Program-made: the position numbers and the translations under genes | NCBI RefSeq assembly: GCF_029767005.1 | Contig: NZ_JARUQR010000001.1 | Span: forward strand, 367,028-431,027 | DNA length: 64,000 nt | Source of the DNA: Thiomicrorhabdus sp. ZW0627 | GTDB taxonomy: Bacteria; Pseudomonadota; Gammaproteobacteria; Thiomicrospirales; Thiomicrospiraceae | Direction of reading: 5' to 3' | In this document: positions 28,727 to 38,828 of the stretch, piece after piece | Layout of the letters: every line of letters starts with the position of its first letter | Numbering within the stretch: position 1 is the stretch's first letter | Notes under the pieces: model-generated | Database searches by the model: none | What the model saw: the letters and a program-made list of their open reading frames with translations, nothing else | What the model was told of the DNA's origin: nothing

Positions 28727-29218
28727 TTAACGCTTGCCGTAACCGTGGACGTAGTTTTCCAATGCATTGATGTCATCACCCATATGGCGAATCAATGTAT
28801 CCAGACTGACGATCGCATTTTCAAGAATGTTTACCGCGATATAAGGCTCTTCAACCTTCAAACGGTCGTACATAGGACGAGTCAAGATCAATAACTTGAC
28901 CCCTTTCTTGCAAGCCGACATTTTAAGGTTACGCGGCTTACGGTCAAAGAACGACATTTCACCGATCAAACTCCCTTCACCCTGCTTACCGACTTCCGCC
29001 GCTTCGGAACCTTTACCGCTGATAAATTGAACTTTACCTTCGATGACAAAACCTAAGGAATCACCAACTTCACCAGTATCCGAGATTACATCGCCACCGT
29101 TATAGGATTTTTCCTGTAAAAAGGTGATCAATTTCTCAACATCATCGCGAGTCAACGACTCACAAATCAAGTGGCTTTGAAAGAAGTTAAATAATTCTTT
29201 GGCGGTCATACTAATCAT
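28727..29218 (-). CDS. Cyclic nucleotide-binding domain protein
   Basis: 163 residues, one CNB (cNMP-binding) beta-roll (about 20-140). The phosphate-binding cassette is GSLIGEMSFFDRKPRNLKMSA, where the Arg at FDRKPR resembles the E(x)7-R pattern of cAMP/cGMP binders. There is no DNA-binding helix-turn-helix and no enzymatic domain, so it is a stand-alone sensor; the partner is unknown. The methyltransferase fusion lies 23 bp upstream on the same strand and may share a transcript. A small hairpin follows the stop (about 28700-28722) but its T-run faces the wrong way. Confidence 0.85.
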   Translation of the reverse strand: MISMTAKELFNFFQSHLICESLTRDDVEKLITFLQEKSYNGGDVISDTGEVGDSLGFVIEGKVQFISGKGSEAAEVGKQGEGSLIGEMSFFDRKPRNLKMSACKKGVKLLILTRPMYDRLKVEEPYIAVNILENAIVSLDTLIRHMGDDINALENYVHGYGKR

Positions 29219-29241
29219 AAAGTCTCCAACATTTAATCTAA

Positions 29242-30087
29242 TTAGACGGTCGCTTTTGGCTTTTGCGCTATGAAAGAAGCCACTGGACGCCCGTCAGGCA
29301 ATGCGTCTATTTTATCAATAATCACCGAAAAGTCCGCAAAAACTTCTTTCAACTCACCCGGTTTTAAAAGGAAGTTTGGATTTTTAGGGGAGCCAAATAC
29401 TTCCGCGCCTTCCGCAAATGTTTGGAAAACGATCCAACCACCGGGTTTGACCAACTCCCTGATTTGTGTAAACAGATCCCGGTTCAGAAAACGCATCACC
29501 ACCACAAGATCGACAGGTTCAACAGGAAGGCAGCCGTCTTTTTTCAGATCACAACACTTCCATTTGACTGCCGCTCCGGCACGATTTGCCAACTGTTTAG
29601 CACGTTTAATGACCCGGGCCTCCTGGTCTATTCCGACAACCCGCCATCCAAGCTTCGCAAGGTAAACAGAGTCACGACCACCGCCGCATCCTAAATCAAC
29701 CGCACTTGGGCGAAGACCTTTAACGTCCAAATCAATCAATTCCGAAAACGCTTCCAAAAGCGGGTTGGACGCCCACAACCTTTTAGATTGTGATCCAGCT
29801 TCCCAACGTTCCGGCAGCTGCTCTTGCCAACGCCTTAAATCCGCCTCATCGTTTATGACCAGAGAGCCGATCACCTGATAATTTTTTTCATTCAGAAAAA
29901 TTGAAATCTCTTCGATCGCACCCTCTTCACCCACCAACATGAAACTGGCCGGTGATGCAGGAAGTTCGTTTAGCAACTCTGGCAGATCCTGCCAAGCCAT
30001 CCAAGTGGAATTCGTGAGATGGGATACCTTGAATGCTTCGAAACTGCGAAGATCGATGATTCCATCGGCTTTATTAAACATCATCAT
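29242..30087 (-). CDS. Rhodanese-like and SAM-dependent methyltransferase fusion
   Basis: 281 residues. The first 75 form a short rhodanese-like fold (GIIDLRSFEAFKVSHL), but the catalytic Cys loop reads LVGEEGA, so sulfur transfer is unlikely. The second part is a class I methyltransferase with motif I DLGCGGGRDS at 131-140 and acidic motif GIDQEAR. It resembles TehB/UbiE-like small-molecule methyltransferases; the substrate is unknown. The ATG overlaps the truB stop by four bases (ATGA), so it is translationally coupled to truB. Confidence 0.85.
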   Translation of the reverse strand: MMMFNKADGIIDLRSFEAFKVSHLTNSTWMAWQDLPELLNELPASPASFMLVGEEGAIEEISIFLNEKNYQVIGSLVINDEADLRRWQEQLPERWEAGSQSKRLWASNPLLEAFSELIDLDVKGLRPSAVDLGCGGGRDSVYLAKLGWRVVGIDQEARVIKRAKQLANRAGAAVKWKCCDLKKDGCLPVEPVDLVVVMRFLNRDLFTQIRELVKPGGWIVFQTFAEGAEVFGSPKNPNFLLKPGELKEVFADFSVIIDKIDALPDGRPVASFIAQKPKATV

Positions 30088-31019
30088 TCGGCTGCCACCT
30101 CTGCACTCTTCAGCTCGGTAGTTTCCAAATTAAAAACCCGCTTCGGCTTCAAAAGATTTTTTTCTGCCTGCCACTCACCGACTGCGAAAAATACGCCTTG
30201 ATCATCATAAAAACGCACTAACTGTGTCTCTGGCTTTGGCAGATTCAATTTTTGTCCATGCCTGATTAAATCGGCCTGTTCGGCATCGAGATCAATGCGT
30301 TGCAGATGGGTCAAAGCGATATCAAGCGGTTTCAAGCAGGCCTGCTTCTGCTGCTCAATCTCCTCAAGCGTCAACATATCATCACCGGATAGACTGCCTG
30401 TCTGAGTTCGGTGCAACGCCGTAAGATGCCCGACTGTACCTAATGCCATGGCGATGTCTTCTCCCAAAGTCCGAACATAGGTTCCTTTTGAACAAAACAC
30501 ATCGAAAATGATTTGATCGTCACTGAAACTAACAAGATTCAATTCCAGAATTTTGATAGGACGTGTCGGGCGCTCAATCTCAATCCCTTTTCGGGCATAG
30601 TAATAGAGCGGCTTACCCTGATGCTTGAGTGCGGAATACATTGGCGGAAGCTGATCGATGTCACCACGAAATTTGTCCAACGCCGACTCAATCAATTCGA
30701 CGCTTAATTCAGGAACCGGTAGTGTTTTGACAATGTCACCTTCGGTATCTCCGGTATCGCTTTGCTCTCCCAGCTTCAAAGTGGCGGTATATCGTTTATC
30801 GGAATCGAGCAACAAACCGGAAACCTTGGTAGCTTCACCAAGACAGATCGGTAGCAACCCCGTTGCAAAAGGGTCTAAAGCACCGGTATGACCGCCTTTC
30901 TTAGCATTGAAAACGCGCATGACTTTCTGAAGGATACCATTCGACGAAACGCCGGCCGGCTTGTTCAACAATACAATTCCGTTGATATTCTCTCTAGGAG
31001 GACGTTTGTATTGAGCCAT
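30084..31019 (-). CDS. truB: tRNA pseudouridine-55 synthase
   Basis: 311 residues. The catalytic Asp lies in GALDPFATGLLP, after GGHTG, the TruB signature, and a C-terminal PUA-like extension is present. It makes the universal pseudouridine at position 55 of the tRNA T-loop. The start abuts the rbfA stop. It is part of the nusA-infB-rbfA-truB translation-factor cluster. One palindromic CAGGCCTG copy lies inside at 30337. Confidence 0.97.
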   Translation of the reverse strand: MAQYKRPPRENINGIVLLNKPAGVSSNGILQKVMRVFNAKKGGHTGALDPFATGLLPICLGEATKVSGLLLDSDKRYTATLKLGEQSDTGDTEGDIVKTLPVPELSVELIESALDKFRGDIDQLPPMYSALKHQGKPLYYYARKGIEIERPTRPIKILELNLVSFSDDQIIFDVFCSKGTYVRTLGEDIAMALGTVGHLTALHRTQTGSLSGDDMLTLEEIEQQKQACLKPLDIALTHLQRIDLDAEQADLIRHGQKLNLPKPETQLVRFYDDQGVFFAVGEWQAEKNLLKPKRVFNLETTELKSAEVAAE

Positions 31020-31382
31020 TTACTTATTCAACGCCTTATTGATCAAGTCTTCAATATAGGCGGCATGTTCCGGTGCTGAGTCGTAATAAAAACGTAGATG
31101 CGGTACGATTCGCAACTTCAAACGGCTGCCCAATTCGCTTCTCAAAAAACCCTGTGCCTTTTCAAGCGCTTGAAGCACGTCGGCTACTTCCGGATCAGAT
31201 TCATTGTGCCCGATCAAGGCAAAGTGAATCTTCGCATGACTCAAATCTTTTGAAACTTTACAGTCTGTCAGATTGATCTTCTGGAAACGAGGGTCTTTCG
31301 CTTCTCTCAGAAGCAATTCTGCCAGAGTTTTCTTGATTTCTTGCGCCACTCGGGTCGGACGACTGAAATTTTGTTGATTCAT
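31020..31382 (-). CDS. rbfA: 30S ribosome-binding factor A
   Basis: 120 residues with the RbfA KH-like fold (RVAQEIKKTLAELLLREAKDPRF; LRIVPHLRFYYDSA). It helps late 16S rRNA maturation and cold adaptation. The stop abuts the truB start (TAA-ATG), and infB ends 120 bp upstream, separated by a CAGGCCTG palindrome. Confidence 0.97.
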   Translation of the reverse strand: MNQQNFSRPTRVAQEIKKTLAELLLREAKDPRFQKINLTDCKVSKDLSHAKIHFALIGHNESDPEVADVLQALEKAQGFLRSELGSRLKLRIVPHLRFYYDSAPEHAAYIEDLINKALNK

Positions 31383-31446
31383 ATTTATGTCTTCTCATAA
31401 AGCGAAAATGCCCCGACAGGAGCATTTTCTAAGTTCGTGTTTCAAC

Positions 31447-31468
31447 AAGCCGGCAGGCCTGCTGGTTT
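31447..31468 (-). terminator. CAGGCCTG-core palindrome between infB and rbfA
   Basis: An imperfect hairpin centred on CAGGCCTG lies 34 bp past the infB stop. On the reverse-strand transcript the stem has mismatches and no U-run, so full termination before rbfA is unlikely. Its flank (31453-31474) differs by one base from 1910-1931. Confidence 0.35.
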
Positions 31469-31502
31469 TGTAAACACAATTTGTAAGTTTAGGGGTAAAC
31501 GC

Positions 31503-33989
31503 TTAATCCAGTGTACGCTTAACTTCAACGCGTTCATAACACTCGATCTGGTCACCCACTTTAACGTCGTTGTAGTCCTTAACACCGATACCACATTCGA
31601 TACCCTTCTGGACTTCCTGAACGTCATCTTTGAAGCGACGTAACGACTCAAGTACACCTTGATAGATAACAACGTTATCACGTAGGACACGAATTGGGTT
31701 ATTACGCTTAACAACCCCTTCAGTCACCATACAACCTGCAATCAGGCCGATCTTAGGAGCCTTGAACACATCACGAACGTCTGCCACACCGACGATATCT
31801 TCTCTGAAGTCAGGTGCCATCTTACCTTCAATAGCGCGCTTGACGTCATCAACAATTTCATAGATAACGCTGTAATACTTCAAGCCAATGCCTTCACTGT
31901 CAATCAAACGCTTGGCCGTTGCATCTGCACGTACGTTGAAACCTACGATCAATGCATCGGAAGCGATCGCAAGGTTGGCATCCGTTTCCGAAATCCCACC
32001 AACGCCGCTGGAAACGATATTAACTCGAACCTCATCCGTAGACAATTTGGTCAACGCGTCCGCAATCGCTTCGATCGAACCTTGTACATCCGCTTTAAGC
32101 ACCACATTGATATGCTGCAAATCGCCTTCCGCCATCTTGTTGAACATGTTATCCAACTTGGCTTTCTGCTGACGGGCGATCTTAAGCTCTTTGAACTTAC
32201 CTTGACGGAAAGTCGCCGCTTCACGCGCTTTACGCTCGTTTTCGACGGTAATCATCTCGTCACCGGCAACCGGAACACCGGAAAGACCCAGGATCTCAAC
32301 CGGAATAGAAGGACCAGCCGAATCGACCATGTCGCCGGAATCGCTGACCAATGCTCGCACACGACCGTATTCCATACCGCATAGTGCGATATCACCCTTC
32401 TTCAGAGTACCGGTCTGAACCAATACGGTTGCAACCGGACCACGTCCTTTATCCAAACGGGATTCGATAACCACACCTTTAGCATGACCTTCAGTCGGCG
32501 CTTCAAGCTCCAACATTTCAGATTCAAGCGAGATAGCATCAAGAAGCTCGTCGATACCCATACCGGTTTTAGCGGAAACAGGCACGAACTGAACGTCACC
32601 GCCCCAATCCTCAGGAATAACTTCCTCGGCAACCATTTCCTGCTTGACGCGTTCAGGGTTAGCCGTTTCCTTATCCATTTTGTTCACCGCAACAACGATG
32701 CCTACGCCAGACGCTCTCGCATGCTGGATTGCTTCCTTGGTCTGAGGCATCACACCATCATCCGCCGCGACAACGATAACAACTACGTCAGTTACCTTGG
32801 CACCACGAGCACGCATTGCGGTAAACGCTGCGTGACCCGGAGTATCGATAAAGGTAACACCACCCTTATCGGTATCTACATGGTAAGCACCGATGTGCTG
32901 AGTGATCCCGCCGGCTTCGCCGTGAGCCACTTTGGCTTTACGAATATAGTCAAGCAAAGAGGTTTTACCATGGTCAACGTGCCCCATGATAGTTACAACA
33001 GGAGAACGCTGAACCGTTTCACCGTGGTACTCCTGTCCGGTTACTTCGTCTTCAATAGTCACTTCGCTGAAAGCGACCGGTTTATGCCCCATCTCTTCAA
33101 CGATCAACATTGCAGTTTCCTGATCCAACACCTGGTTGATCGTCGCCATAGTGCCAAGATTCATCATCATGAATTTGATGACTTCACCCGCCTTAACCGA
33201 CATCTGATCAGCCAGTTCGGAAAGCTTGATACTTTCAGGTACTTTAACTTCTTTTATTACCGGAGCGGTCGGTTTCTGGAAACCGTGTTCATTCTGCTGA
33301 GGCTTTTGGCGTTCCGGCTGACTGCCTTTGCGTTTTTTCAAACGACGTAGATTGTCTTCACCGATTGAAGTCTTCTTATCTTTCAGTACTTTTTTACCGC
33401 CTTTACCCTGCTTAGACTCTTCGCTATCCTCGTCTATATGACGTGACTTCTTGGCTTTCTTAGCCGCTTTTGAATGATCCTCCTTCACAGGTGGAGGGAC
33501 AACGACTTCAAGATTTTCTTCTGTTGATTCCTTTTCCGCCTTAGATTCTTCCTTGGCAGGTTTTTCTTCAACAGCCGTTACTTCCTCTACGACACTTGAC
33601 TCAACAACCGCTTCTACCGGTGTCTCTTCAACCGCTTCAACTTGTTCAATCAATTCCTTATCAAGCGCATTATCGGCCTGTTCAGTCTCAGGCTTCTTCA
33701 CATAGGTACGCTTCTTACGTACCTCAACATTTACGGTACGCTTACCGGAACCGGAACCTGATGAGAGGTTCAAAGTCTGCTTGCGGCGCAACGTCACCTT
33801 TTTAGGCGCGTCGTCACTCGACTCACCATGCAGACTTTTTAAATAGGCCAACAAAGTGCGCTTTTCTTCTTCCGAAATGGTGTCATCTGCACTTTTCCCC
33901 TTCACGCCTGATGCTTCAAGCTGTGAAAGTAATTTATCTACCGAAAGGCTGAGTGTTTCCGAAAATTGTTTTATCGATACTTCTGCCAT
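31503..33989 (-). CDS. infB: Translation initiation factor IF-2
   Basis: 828 residues. A long, charged, low-complexity N-terminal region (about 60-245) precedes the GTPase domain with G1 [10 protein letters not shown]3 DTPGHAAF and G4 NKMD, and the fMet-tRNA-binding C domain. IF-2 brings initiator tRNA to the 30S subunit and joins subunits. The ATG at 33989 is preferred: GGGAG lies upstream and the protein then starts MAEVSIKQF like other IF-2 proteins; the frame from 34010 would overlap nusA. It follows nusA by 13 bp. Confidence 0.97.
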   Translation of the reverse strand: MAEVSIKQFSETLSLSVDKLLSQLEASGVKGKSADDTISEEEKRTLLAYLKSLHGESSDDAPKKVTLRRKQTLNLSSGSGSGKRTVNVEVRKKRTYVKKPETEQADNALDKELIEQVEAVEETPVEAVVESSVVEEVTAVEEKPAKEESKAEKESTEENLEVVVPPPVKEDHSKAAKKAKKSRHIDEDSEESKQGKGGKKVLKDKKTSIGEDNLRRLKKRKGSQPERQKPQQNEHGFQKPTAPVIKEVKVPESIKLSELADQMSVKAGEVIKFMMMNLGTMATINQVLDQETAMLIVEEMGHKPVAFSEVTIEDEVTGQEYHGETVQRSPVVTIMGHVDHGKTSLLDYIRKAKVAHGEAGGITQHIGAYHVDTDKGGVTFIDTPGHAAFTAMRARGAKVTDVVVIVVAADDGVMPQTKEAIQHARASGVGIVVAVNKMDKETANPERVKQEMVAEEVIPEDWGGDVQFVPVSAKTGMGIDELLDAISLESEMLELEAPTEGHAKGVVIESRLDKGRGPVATVLVQTGTLKKGDIALCGMEYGRVRALVSDSGDMVDSAGPSIPVEILGLSGVPVAGDEMITVENERKAREAATFRQGKFKELKIARQQKAKLDNMFNKMAEGDLQHINVVLKADVQGSIEAIADALTKLSTDEVRVNIVSSGVGGISETDANLAIASDALIVGFNVRADATAKRLIDSEGIGLKYYSVIYEIVDDVKRAIEGKMAPDFREDIVGVADVRDVFKAPKIGLIAGCMVTEGVVKRNNPIRVLRDNVVIYQGVLESLRRFKDDVQEVQKGIECGIGVKDYNDVKVGDQIECYERVEVKRTLD

Positions 33990-34002
33990 TGAAACTCTCC
34001 CT

Positions 34003-35490
34003 TTATTCAAACCATGGTGCGCGCGCTTTTAAGATTAATTCACCTGCTGCGGCTTCATCTAAATCGACGTACGCTAATAATTCGTCAGTATCCAGCTCTG
34101 CCAAATCTTCTTGTGTAATCACACCGTTGGTAGCCAATTGCTTAGCCATCTCCGCTGTCATCCCTTCAAGAGCCAACAAATCATCAGCCGGTTCTGCTAA
34201 AGCGGCCTTCTCTTCATTCGCGATCGCCTGTGTCAACAACGCATCTTTAGCACGTTGCTTCAATTCGGCGACAATATCTTCATCAAACCCTTCAACTTCC
34301 AACATTTCGGCAGCAGGTACATAAGCCACTTCTTCCAAAGTGGTAAACCCTTCCGCCACCAAAACTTCTGCCATATCTTCATCGACATCCAGCGCATTAA
34401 CAAACGTATCGATTTGATCTTTCGATTCCGTTTCATGCTTTGCTGCCATATCTGTTTCCGACATGACGTTCAATTCCCATCCGGTCAGCTCGGAAGCCAA
34501 TCGGATATTTTGTCCGTTTTTACCGATCGCCTGAGACAACTGCTCGTCGATTACAGCCAAATCCATCGTGTGGCGATCTTCATCGACCATGATCGAAGAG
34601 ATTTCGGCCGGCGCCATCGCGTTGATCACGAATTGCGCGTCGTTCGAATCCCACAGGACGATATCGATACGTTCACCGTTCAACTCGTTCGTTACCGCTT
34701 GAACACGCCCACCACGCATACCGACACAAGCACCGATCGGGTCAAGACGTGGATCGTTAGCACGGACGGCGACTTTAGCACGGAATCCGACATCTCGAGC
34801 CGCGCTCATGATATCGATCAGGTCATCGCTGATTTCAGGGACTTCGATCTTGAACAATTCAATCAACATTTCCTTGCAGGCACGAGACATGAACAACTGC
34901 GCACCACGTGGACGGTAAGTCACTTCCTGCAAATAAGCACGTACGCGATCACCGATACGGAATGTTTCGCGGTTGATCAACTCACTACGAGGAATCACGG
35001 CATCAACGTTGTCACCCATATCCAGGATGACATCGCCGCGGTCGATACGCTTGACCTGACCGGTCATGATTTCGCCGACACGCTTACTGTACTCTTCAAC
35101 AACTTTCTTGCGTTCTGCTTCACGTACTTTTTGAATAATGACCTGTTTTGCTGTCTGGGCGCCGATACGACCGAAATCGATTGATTCCATCGGCTCTTCG
35201 ATGAATTGTCCAACTTCAATATGCGGATCGACGTCAACCGCATCCATTTCACGAATATACCAACCAACGTGATCTTCGATCAATGCGTCGTCTTCAATGA
35301 CTTCCCAGCGGCGGAAGGTGTTGTAGTCACCTGAAACACGGTCGATTTCAACTCGAGCATCCAACTCATCGTTATGACTTCTACGAGTTGCCGTAGCCAA
35401 AGCGGTTTCGATCGCATCAAAAATGATCTCTTTTTCTACACCTTTTTCATTTGCCATGATTTCAACAATGGCTAAAACTTCTTTACTCAT
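34003..35490 (-). CDS. nusA: Transcription termination/antitermination factor NusA
   Basis: 495 residues. The N-terminal RNA-polymerase-binding domain is followed by S1 ([20 protein letters not shown]), two KH domains ([34 protein letters not shown]) and two C-terminal acidic repeats. NusA promotes pausing, intrinsic termination and rRNA antitermination. It lies between rimP and infB as in most bacteria. The operon leader carries an intrinsic terminator (36020-36045), which could allow NusA to attenuate its own synthesis. Confidence 0.98.
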   Translation of the reverse strand: MSKEVLAIVEIMANEKGVEKEIIFDAIETALATATRRSHNDELDARVEIDRVSGDYNTFRRWEVIEDDALIEDHVGWYIREMDAVDVDPHIEVGQFIEEPMESIDFGRIGAQTAKQVIIQKVREAERKKVVEEYSKRVGEIMTGQVKRIDRGDVILDMGDNVDAVIPRSELINRETFRIGDRVRAYLQEVTYRPRGAQLFMSRACKEMLIELFKIEVPEISDDLIDIMSAARDVGFRAKVAVRANDPRLDPIGACVGMRGGRVQAVTNELNGERIDIVLWDSNDAQFVINAMAPAEISSIMVDEDRHTMDLAVIDEQLSQAIGKNGQNIRLASELTGWELNVMSETDMAAKHETESKDQIDTFVNALDVDEDMAEVLVAEGFTTLEEVAYVPAAEMLEVEGFDEDIVAELKQRAKDALLTQAIANEEKAALAEPADDLLALEGMTAEMAKQLATNGVITQEDLAELDTDELLAYVDLDEAAAGELILKARAPWFE

Positions 35491-35527
35491 TATTCACTCG
35501 CTCTAAATAATTTGGATGTCAGTTATA

Positions 35528-35980
35528 TTAAATTTCAACTACTAAATTTGCTTTATCAATCATGTCGAACGGAATCTCAAACAACTCTCCATCCACTTCG
35601 ACCTCAATTCCTTCGTCCGTCACACGGGTCATAGGCCCGGTGAACTTCTTGCGCCCCAATACAGACGAAACCGTTCTCAAACGCACTTGCTTTCCTTCGT
35701 AACGTTTGAAATGTTCCGGCTTAATCAGCGGACGATCCAACCCGGGTGACGAAACTTCCAACATGTAGGCGTTCGTAATCGGATCTTCTACATCCAGAAC
35801 CGCACTGAGCTGGCGACTGATATCCGCACAGTCATCGACGGTAATACCTGATTCTTTATCCACGAAAACACGCAAGGTTGAATGGCGGCCGGCAGGCATA
35901 TACTCTACGGCCCAAAGCTCAAACCCCATAGTTTCTATGGTCGGTTTCAGCAACTCTTCTAACTTTTTCTCTAATATCAC
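35528..35980 (-). CDS. rimP: Ribosome maturation factor RimP
   Basis: 150 residues: ILEKKLEELLKPTIETMGFELWAVEYMPAG, then VFVDKESGITVDDCADISRQLS and the SPGLDRPL motif, all typical of RimP. It promotes 30S subunit maturation. The start is GTG with a weak ribosome-binding site (CGGAT). First gene of rimP-nusA-infB, behind a strong promoter and a leader terminator. Confidence 0.96.
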   Translation of the reverse strand: MILEKKLEELLKPTIETMGFELWAVEYMPAGRHSTLRVFVDKESGITVDDCADISRQLSAVLDVEDPITNAYMLEVSSPGLDRPLIKPEHFKRYEGKQVRLRTVSSVLGRKKFTGPMTRVTDEGIEVEVDGELFEIPFDMIDKANLVVEI

Positions 35981-36019
35981 GCAGTTATCCGTTCGTTAGG
36001 TTTAGCCAATTCAAATAAC

Positions 36020-36045
36020 AAAAAACCCCGTAAAAACGGGGTTTT
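36020..36045 (-). terminator. Leader terminator (probable attenuator) of rimP-nusA-infB
   Basis: AAAAACCCCG and CGGGGTTTTT pair around TAAAAA and run into T residues on the reverse strand. It lies about 40 bp before the rimP start and about 65 bp after the predicted transcription start near 36110, so it sits inside the operon leader, not only behind the upstream gene. Confidence 0.8.
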
Positions 36046-36116
36046 TAAAAATTTAAGCCGATGTTTAGACACAGTTTAAACACCACTTAATCGAAACTTT
36101 TAAAAAATCTGCGTGA

Positions 36117-36145
36117 ACAATACACCTTTTATGAAATTTTGTCAA
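36117..36145 (-). promoter_or_regulatory. Predicted sigma70 promoter of rimP-nusA-infB
   Basis: A perfect TTGACA (36140-36145) is separated by 17 bases from TATTGT (36117-36122) on the reverse strand, 137 bp before rimP. It lies within the 208-bp gap after the exonuclease gene. No tRNA gene is present here, unlike the metY-rimP arrangement of E. coli. Confidence 0.7.
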
Positions 36146-36188
36146 GAAAAATACCTAGTTACGATTCATGAAGCAGACTCACCAATTT

Positions 36189-36833
36189 CTATCTAGGCTG
36201 TTGTAATTTAAGAAAAATCAGAGAAGTCATCAAAGCATCACTAAACGCATCATGCTGACCAAGATTGGGAACATCGAGACGCTTGAGAATTGAATCAAAC
36301 TTCAAATCGATATTCGGCTGGGCAATCGACTGACTAACTTCCTTCAAACGCTGCTGATAATAAAGCTCCGAGACCTCAATCATGCGATTGGGCAAACGAA
36401 CCCCCAACCAATCTGAAATGGCACCGTTCACCATCGCCACATCGAATTCAAGATAATAACCAACCAACGGATATCCCTGAATAAAATGCAAGAACCGGCC
36501 TATCGCTTCACGCTCTGTCAAAACCTCAATCTCCCCATCCTGCAAATCCACATTACGTATGCGGTGTACAGCAATGCTTTCAGGCGAAATCAATCCCTCT
36601 TGCTGAATCAGCAGATTAAGCGCCCCACTGGTCAAAACCTGATTTCCCTTAATTTTGATGGCGCTCAAGGAGACGATCTTATCTTTTTTGGGATTCAACC
36701 CCGTCGTCTCGCAATCAAAACAGACGTAAACATTGTCATCTTGAGGCTCAGAAAACAAGAATTTGTAATCAGGATCCTTAAGCTTGTTTGCCTGGCACTT
36801 ACGGCGCCAATCACGCCAAATAGACAACATCAC
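36189..36833 (-). CDS. DEDDh 3'-5' exonuclease (DnaQ/PolC epsilon-like)
   Basis: 214 residues. The exonuclease motifs are intact: Exo I FDCETTGL, Exo II VGYYLEFDVAM, and Exo III HDAFSDALMT (the DEDDh His). It is not the chromosomal dnaQ type in size or context. It overlaps the upstream CNB-CBS-nucleotidyltransferase gene by four bases and sits in the acetate block. This exonuclease-signalling pair is commonly found beside actP/acs in gammaproteobacteria. Substrate unknown. Confidence 0.88.
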   Translation of the reverse strand: MMLSIWRDWRRKCQANKLKDPDYKFLFSEPQDDNVYVCFDCETTGLNPKKDKIVSLSAIKIKGNQVLTSGALNLLIQQEGLISPESIAVHRIRNVDLQDGEIEVLTEREAIGRFLHFIQGYPLVGYYLEFDVAMVNGAISDWLGVRLPNRMIEVSELYYQQRLKEVSQSIAQPNIDLKFDSILKRLDVPNLGQHDAFSDALMTSLIFLKLQQPR

Positions 36834-38689
36834 ATCACCTCGTGCAGCCTGAAACGTTTCTGCAATTTGCGCTTGAACTCATCAACTACCGTAAACGCCT
36901 GTTTAAGAAGATCTTGTTGCAAATGACTCAATGTCTGCAGATCGATGTAATTATCCAATTCGTCATCGGGACGACCCTGCATCTTCTGCTGCAACATAGC
37001 ATCCAAGCGCAAACCGTGGAAATAATTCAAGGTCTCACCCAATTCAATGCCGAAATCCTGATCCAACACACCCGAATCCATAAGCGCTTTGATTCGCCAG
37101 TGGGTATTCGCTTGCTTGAGACCAGCTTCAATTGCATAACAACGGACTCCGTGGACGATCGGAAAGATACCGCTTTTCTTCAGGTCTATACGGGCCTGAC
37201 CACCTCGCTTATCACTTCTCAAGCCACCAAAGAAACCGATTGGCGTATCGAACTGCAGAGCCGTCTTAGCGAAGTGCCTCAAAAAGACTGGATTATCCCG
37301 TAATCTCTTGAATAAAACTTCACGCAGACGATCCAGCATCGTCTCATCGCCGAAAACGATTTGAGCGTCATACAGAATGGATATGTACATAAAACTCTCT
37401 TCAGTAGGCCGATCAAACCATTCCTTGAGTTGATCCGAAAACTCAATAACGGATCGCCTCCACATCGGATTGGAGACCATAATCCCCCCTTTACAGGCAG
37501 GAAAACCGATGTCGATCAACGCCCGACTGAACTGTTCGCTCGCCTCCGTCAACTTGGACTGCTCATCCTCAGACAATTCTTCAAACAAGATTGCATTATC
37601 TTGGTCCGTGCGGAGAACCTGCTCCGAACGACCTTCACTCCCCATAACCAAAAGACTGACCTTGTTACAAATTGATTCAAGCAGATACAAAGTTAACAGC
37701 TTCTCCATCAGTTTACGGTGAAGCTCGTTGACCAGTTTGGCGATGTAATGTGTCTTGATTCCTTTTCTCTGCAAGTTCACAATCAAGTCGTCAATCTGTT
37801 CTGCAACCCTTCTAAAATCCTCAACGTTTTCAGCTTGGTCGATCTTAATCAACGCCAAACCGGACTGGTTGGCAAACAAGCCCATTAAATCTTTTTGCAG
37901 CAAAAAGCCGATCAAACCATCATCGCTACGCACGACCAGTCGATCAATCTTAAACTTGGTCATTTTCAGCAACGCATTGAACAAATAGTCGAATTCATGC
38001 ACCGTCACCAAAGGTCCATTGGCAAAATCCTTCAATATGGCATTTTCATTGAAATCACCCGACGCAATAATCTTCATGATGTCGGTTGAAGTAACAATGC
38101 CGTAATCGTAACTTTCACCCTTTAGTTCAACCACACAAGCATCCGATTGAATTTCGACCATACGCTCAACCGCCTTCTGCAGCGTCACACAACCATCAAG
38201 CATCACCAACGGATGAATCGGCGCCGAGCAAACTGTATCCATCATTACCTCTGTCGAGGTCATCAATTGCATTGATTGATGCAGTGCATCCAGCTTCTCA
38301 ACAATGGACGACAGGAAATGTTGTTTGAAAACCGGCTGACTATCCAACAAACGGCTGAACACTTCTGCGGGCAATCGATACAAAATCGATTCCTCCAACA
38401 CTTTGAACTCACGCATTCCTTCTGCGTTATCAGTCCCAAGCAAGCCCTGCTCACCAAAATACCCCCTCACCCCGTAATGGGCAATCAACTCTTGCTCCCG
38501 ATATTCGGCAACACGACCCTTGATGATAAAGTAGAGGTATGCATTTTCCTGTCGATTCACTTCTATAGCGGAACCGACAGGAAAATACACCACATCGAGA
38601 TGACTTGCGACTTCTTGTAAAACGGAGACAGACAAACTGTCGAATGGTGGAATGTTCTCTAAAAACTGTGATTGCTGTTCTATCGCCAT
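36830..38689 (-). CDS. CNB-CBS-DUF294 nucleotidyltransferase-like signalling protein
   Basis: 619 residues. An N-terminal cyclic-nucleotide-binding fold (about 10-130), a CBS pair (about 155-280), then a DUF294 nucleotidyltransferase-like domain (GSEGRSEQVLRTDQDNAILF) and its C-terminal partner domain. No membrane segment. The pairing of sensory domains with a GlnD-like transferase suggests control of a partner by nucleotidylation, but no activity is proven for the family. It overlaps the exonuclease gene and ends the acetate block behind the actP terminator. Confidence 0.88.
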   Translation of the reverse strand: MAIEQQSQFLENIPPFDSLSVSVLQEVASHLDVVYFPVGSAIEVNRQENAYLYFIIKGRVAEYREQELIAHYGVRGYFGEQGLLGTDNAEGMREFKVLEESILYRLPAEVFSRLLDSQPVFKQHFLSSIVEKLDALHQSMQLMTSTEVMMDTVCSAPIHPLVMLDGCVTLQKAVERMVEIQSDACVVELKGESYDYGIVTSTDIMKIIASGDFNENAILKDFANGPLVTVHEFDYLFNALLKMTKFKIDRLVVRSDDGLIGFLLQKDLMGLFANQSGLALIKIDQAENVEDFRRVAEQIDDLIVNLQRKGIKTHYIAKLVNELHRKLMEKLLTLYLLESICNKVSLLVMGSEGRSEQVLRTDQDNAILFEELSEDEQSKLTEASEQFSRALIDIGFPACKGGIMVSNPMWRRSVIEFSDQLKEWFDRPTEESFMYISILYDAQIVFGDETMLDRLREVLFKRLRDNPVFLRHFAKTALQFDTPIGFFGGLRSDKRGGQARIDLKKSGIFPIVHGVRCYAIEAGLKQANTHWRIKALMDSGVLDQDFGIELGETLNYFHGLRLDAMLQQKMQGRPDDELDNYIDLQTLSHLQQDLLKQAFTVVDEFKRKLQKRFRLHEVM

Positions 38690-38730
38690 ACCAAAACCTT
38701 AAGGTAAAAACCCAAAATACAAAAATGAAA

Positions 38731-38764
38731 AAGGGCCGTTACGCATAGCATAACAGCCCTCTTT
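38731..38764 (-). terminator. Intrinsic terminator of actP
   Basis: On the reverse strand GGGCTGTTA pairs with TAACGGCCC (one T-G wobble) around a nine-base loop, followed by TTTTTC, 65 bp past the actP stop. Confidence 0.8.
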
Positions 38765-38828
38765 GAATCATTCTTCAAGAAAGTGCAAGACTTGAACCAT
38801 CATGACACCTTCTATCGAACTCAATCAC

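Noticed and set aside
36046-36188. Possible initiator tRNA before rimP as in E. coli metY
   Set aside because: No cloverleaf, T-loop or CCA was found; the gap holds the promoter and leader only.
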